DNA of 64,000 nucleotides from Pseudodesulfovibrio sp. zrk46 (GTDB taxonomy: Bacteria; Desulfobacterota; Desulfovibrionia; Desulfovibrionales; Desulfovibrionaceae). The stretch spans positions 3,833,501-3,897,500 of the forward strand of contig NZ_CP051216.1 of NCBI RefSeq assembly GCF_012516435.1, read 5' to 3'. Below, piece by piece: positions 61,039 to 64,000 of this stretch (within the stretch, counting starts at the first letter, position 1; the number at the start of each line of letters is the position of its first letter). The notes beneath the pieces are model-generated. The model searched no databases. It saw nothing but the letters and a program-made list of their open reading frames with translations, and had not been told where the DNA came from. Both the position numbers and the translations under genes were made by a program.

Positions 61039-61530
61039 ATGAGCGACATCACCATCCGTATGGTCGACCCTGACGACCTTACTGCCTGCCACACTATCGA
61101 AGTCCGTAGTTTCCCGCCCAGCGAAGCAGCCTGGACTTCCTCTCTTGAAAACCGCATCAATTACTACCCTGAAGGATTTCTCGTTGCCGAGTGCAATGGG
61201 GAAATCGTTGGACAGGTGAACAGCGGTTCCACCAGCAAGGACGACATCTCTGACGAGGAGTTCAAGCAGCTCATCGGTCATGATCCCGATGGTCAGAACA
61301 TCGTCATTTTTTCCCTTTCAGTTTTGCCGGAGTACCGCAAGACCGGTGTTGGCTCCAAGCTGCTCTCCAGCTTCATCGACAACGCCCGTGAAATGGGGAA
61401 ATCCAAAGTTCTCCTGATCTGCAAGGATGACCTGATTCCCTACTACTCCAAATACGGTTTTCAAAATGCCGGTCCTTCCGCCTCCACTCACGGTGGCGCA
61501 ACGTGGCACGAAATGGTGCTGCCGCTGTAG
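61039..61530 (+). CDS. GNAT family N-acetyltransferase
   Basis: A 163-residue acetyltransferase. The acetyl-CoA loop is LSVLPEYRKTGVGSKLLSSF, the preceding strand includes FLVAECNGEIVGQV, and YYSKYGFQNAG lies near the C-terminus. It begins three bases after uup, so the two are co-transcribed. The acceptor is unknown. It resembles small-molecule or aralkylamine-type GNATs more than ribosomal-protein ones. Confidence 0.85.
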   Translation: MSDITIRMVDPDDLTACHTIEVRSFPPSEAAWTSSLENRINYYPEGFLVAECNGEIVGQVNSGSTSKDDISDEEFKQLIGHDPDGQNIVIFSLSVLPEYRKTGVGSKLLSSFIDNAREMGKSKVLLICKDDLIPYYSKYGFQNAGPSASTHGGATWHEMVLPL

Positions 61531-61560
61531 AGCGCAGGCTGTATTCTTAATTCGTAAGAA

Positions 61561-61600
61561 AAGCCCCTTGGCAGAATCGTTCTGCCAAGGGGCTTATGTT
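61561..61600. terminator. Bidirectional terminator
   Basis: AAGCCCCTTGGCAGAA and TTCTGCCAAGGGGCTT form a 16-bp stem around TCG, with T-rich tails on both sides. It lies between the acetyltransferase gene and putA, which converge. Confidence 0.92.
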
Positions 61601-61621
61601 TTATTCCAATAGACTCACGAC

Positions 61622-64000
61622 CTAGCTAAGCCAATCGTCATCCTCTTCGATGGGGGCGAATCCTCTGCGCATGGTGTTTTCGCAGACAAGGCGCGGATCC
61701 ATGAACTGAAGCAGGTAGTCGGGACCACCGGCCTTGGAACCGACACCGGACATCTTGAAGCCACCGAATGCGTGACGTTCGACGAGTGCACCGACGGAAG
61801 GCTTATTGAGGTACAGGTTACCGACACGGAATTCCTTGTACGCCTTTTCAAGGTGGGCCGGACTACGGGAGTAGATGGCTCCGGTCAGAGCAAAACGAGT
61901 GGAGTTGGCAATCTCAATGGCCTCGTCCATATCCTTGGCACGCATGACGGAAAGTACCGGCCCGAAGACCTCTTCCTGTGCGATGCGATGATCTTTGGTA
62001 ATGCCCTCGACGATGGTCATGGGCACGTAACAGCCACCCGTAGCCTTGAGATCGTCAGACACCTCACGCTTGACGAGAATACGTCCTTCGTCCTCAGCGA
62101 TCTTTACGTAACGGAGCACATTTTCCTGAGCAGCCTTATCAACAACCGGTCCCATGTAGTTGGCCGGATTTTCAGCCGGACCGAGCTTAATGGATTCGGC
62201 TGCTTCAGTAAGACGCTCAATAAAGCGGTCATAGATAGGATCGATCACGATAACGCGGGAACAGGCAGAGCACTTCTGGCCCTGGAAGCCGAAAGCGGCG
62301 TAAAGCACACCGAGCACGGCTTCATCGAGATCTGCATCATCATCAATGATAGTGGCATTTTTACCGCCCATTTCGGCGATGACACGTTTGCACTGTTGCT
62401 GACCGGGCTGCACTTTGGCAGCACGCTCCTGAATGCGCAGTCCAACTTCCATTGAACCGGTAAATGCAATGACCGAGACGTCGGGATGATCGACAAGATG
62501 GTCACCCATAACAGATCCACGGCCTGGGCAGTAGTTGAAGACACCATCAGGAAGTCCTGCAGCTTTCCACATTTCGGTAAGGCCATTACCAACAACAGAG
62601 GAAATACCTGCGGGCTTATATACAACCGGGCAACCGGAAACAATGGCGGCTGAGACCATGCCCACTGAAATGGCGAGGGGGAAGTTCCACGGAGCGATGA
62701 CAGCGGCCACGCCCTTGCCCTGATAAAAGAGCTGACTCATCTCACCGGGAGCATGGCCCATACGACGAGGTTTGCCGAGACGGATCATCTCGCGAGCGTA
62801 GTACTCAAGGAAGTCGATAGCCTCAGCCAAATCAGCGTGAGCCTGATCCCACTGCTTGCCTACTTCGAGTACCTGCAATGCGGACATATCGTGGATATTA
62901 TCCTTGAGGTACTGTGCAGCCTTGAGCAGGATTTCTGCACGCTTTTCAGGAGCGACATCGCGCCAGGAAAGGTATGCTTCGCTTGCAGCTTCAATGGCAC
63001 GGTCCACTTCCTCGGTTCCTGCCTGACAAACCGAACCGATGATCTCGCTGGGTTTTGCAGGGTTATAGGAATCAAGAGTATCGGACGTTTCTACTTCCTG
63101 CCCATTAATGAACAGTGGAACCTTTTTGCCCATGGAAGAACGGATTTTTGCAATGGATGCGGGGAAAGCATCACGCTCTGCCTTGAGAGTAAAGTCCACC
63201 ATGGGGAAGTTGTTGAAACGAGCAAGCCCTTCTTCTTGCTTTTTCGGAGCAGGCTTGTCCTCCAACTGACGACGCAGGGTCGCATCCGGATTTTCTAAGA
63301 GGCGGTCCATGTCTGCCTCATCGGCAAAGGTCTGCTTGAGGAAAGACTCATTGGCAGTATTCTCAAGCAGACGCCGAACCAGATAGGCCATACCCGGCAA
63401 CAAATCACCATAAGGGCAATAGAGACGCACGCGTTTGGCCACGTTCTTGAGGCCTTTGCGCACTGGCTCCGCCATGCCGTAGAGCACTTGGAACTCGTAT
63501 CTCTCTTCGGGGACATTCATATCCTCTGCCATTTCCATGACAGACGAAATTGATCGGATGTTATGCGAGGCACAAGCGTAATGGCAGATGTCACTGTTCT
63601 CGAGAATCATCTTGGAGACACGCTCGAAAGCCATGTCGGACTCAGGCTTGTGAGTCCACACCGGAACAGGCCAGCCATTCTGCTTGGCCATGACTGTTTC
63701 GTAATCCCAGTAAGCGCCCTTAACCAGACGAATAGAGACCGGCAGATTGGCTTCGCGAGCCCAGCCGATGAAATCACGGACGTCATCATCAACGCTACGC
63801 AGGTACGCCTGAAACACGATACCCAAATGCGGATAATCAGGATATTTGGTGCGCAAACGCTTATAGAGCTCGACGGTGGCTTCCTTGTACTTGAGGGATT
63901 CCATGTCGATGCACATGAACCCGCCCATCTCCATGACCTTGCGGTAGACAGGCTCGATATTGGAGATCATACCTTCAACGGTACCGTCCTGATCGACAGG
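61622..64000 (-). CDS. putA: Bifunctional proline dehydrogenase/glutamate-semialdehyde dehydrogenase PutA, 3' part
   Basis: 792 residues are visible; the frame is still open at base 64000, so the N-terminus is missing. Residues about 1-250 of the visible part are the end of the proline dehydrogenase barrel (FQAYLRSVDDDVRDF, SIRLVKGAYWDYE, YEFQVLYGMAEPVRKGL). The remainder is an aldehyde dehydrogenase: FINGQEVETSDTLDSYNP, VIAPWNFPLAISVGM, FTGSMEVG, EMGGKNATIIDDDADLDEAV, the catalytic Cys in FGFQGQKCSACSRVIV, and EVFGPVLSV. It oxidises proline to glutamate. An N-terminal DNA-binding domain cannot be judged. Confidence 0.93.
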   Translation of the reverse strand, partial: PVDQDGTVEGMISNIEPVYRKVMEMGGFMCIDMESLKYKEATVELYKRLRTKYPDYPHLGIVFQAYLRSVDDDVRDFIGWAREANLPVSIRLVKGAYWDYETVMAKQNGWPVPVWTHKPESDMAFERVSKMILENSDICHYACASHNIRSISSVMEMAEDMNVPEERYEFQVLYGMAEPVRKGLKNVAKRVRLYCPYGDLLPGMAYLVRRLLENTANESFLKQTFADEADMDRLLENPDATLRRQLEDKPAPKKQEEGLARFNNFPMVDFTLKAERDAFPASIAKIRSSMGKKVPLFINGQEVETSDTLDSYNPAKPSEIIGSVCQAGTEEVDRAIEAASEAYLSWRDVAPEKRAEILLKAAQYLKDNIHDMSALQVLEVGKQWDQAHADLAEAIDFLEYYAREMIRLGKPRRMGHAPGEMSQLFYQGKGVAAVIAPWNFPLAISVGMVSAAIVSGCPVVYKPAGISSVVGNGLTEMWKAAGLPDGVFNYCPGRGSVMGDHLVDHPDVSVIAFTGSMEVGLRIQERAAKVQPGQQQCKRVIAEMGGKNATIIDDDADLDEAVLGVLYAAFGFQGQKCSACSRVIVIDPIYDRFIERLTEAAESIKLGPAENPANYMGPVVDKAAQENVLRYVKIAEDEGRILVKREVSDDLKATGGCYVPMTIVEGITKDHRIAQEEVFGPVLSVMRAKDMDEAIEIANSTRFALTGAIYSRSPAHLEKAYKEFRVGNLYLNKPSVGALVERHAFGGFKMSGVGSKAGGPDYLLQFMDPRLVCENTMRRGFAPIEEDDDWLS

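Noticed and set aside
1..64000. tRNA, rRNA, insertion sequences, prophage or defence genes
   Set aside because: Intergenic regions were read for cloverleaf-like structures and the genes for transposase, integrase, nuclease-helicase or toxin-antitoxin motifs; none was found.

Overview
The window looks like a chromosomal segment of a Desulfovibrionaceae-type sulfate reducer (Desulfovibrio/Pseudodesulfovibrio-like). The evidence is a frdCAB plus split class I fumarase locus in the order I remember from Desulfovibrio, the siroheme-dependent haem pathway (AhbC, HemB, AhbD, AhbA/B-type decarboxylase) used by sulfate reducers, a CoA-disulfide/polysulfide reductase-type flavoprotein with a rhodanese tail, ThyX instead of ThyA, and a single polar-type flagellin set flanked by glycosyltransferases. 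Coding density is high and base composition fairly even. I see no insertion sequence, phage, integrase, CRISPR, rRNA or tRNA. All identifications rest on reading motifs and family resemblance; no database search was run.

Layout. 1-6.1 kb: 5' part of a small lipoprotein gene (minus), then a five-gene peptide/nickel-type ABC importer (dppABCDF-like) with a strong hairpin after the binding-protein gene. 6.2-9.6 kb (minus): PLP aminotransferase, rhodanese-fused flavoprotein disulfide reductase, CheY-like regulator. 10-11 kb: an orphan periplasmic solute-binding protein and a 56-residue small protein. 11.2-15.9 kb (minus): split fumarase and the diheme fumarate reductase/succinate dehydrogenase operon. 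16-24.3 kb: M16 lipoprotein peptidase, YbjQ-like protein, RNase J with a PlsC-like acyltransferase, and an EF-G paralogue. 24.5-28.3 kb: ParB-domain protein, spore-photolyase-like radical SAM protein and a GT2 glycosyltransferase. 28.4-36.3 kb: the housekeeping run rpsB-tsf-pyrH-frr-uppS-cdsA-dxr-rseP-tsaB. 36.5-39.9 kb (minus): dnaA beneath an AT-rich region with DnaA-box-like 9-mers, thyX, and a shikimate-kinase-like protein with an altered P-loop. 40-52.8 kb: Zn-PLC-like protein, AsmA-like protein, CgeB-type glycosyltransferase, flagellin, fliD, fliS, two more glycosyltransferases, a zinc-ribbon/Yip1-type membrane protein, and an OmpA lipoprotein. 53-57.4 kb: haem operon (ahbC-hemB-ahbD-siroheme decarboxylase-small membrane protein). 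57.4-64 kb: second orphan binding protein, rpe, Uup-type ABC-F ATPase, GNAT acetyltransferase, and the 3' part of putA (runs off the window).

How the genes fit together. Several blocks are evident transcription units, with 1-8 base overlaps or tight spacing closed by intrinsic terminators: frdCAB; fumarase alpha-beta plus perhaps the 56-residue gene; pyrH-frr-uppS; rseP-tsaB; hemB-ahbD-decarboxylase. The flagellar segment shows two promoter classes, a sigma-28 match before flagellin and a sigma-54 -24/-12 match before fliD. Its neighbours suggest local flagellin glycosylation. No wholly new system is obvious. The most interesting unexplained items are an 81-nt hairpin between tsf and pyrH, the ParB-domain/SPL-like pair, the His-Gly-rich extension on AhbD, the low-complexity tail on FliS, twin TetR-type operator sites upstream of frdC, and a candidate replication origin beside dnaA.
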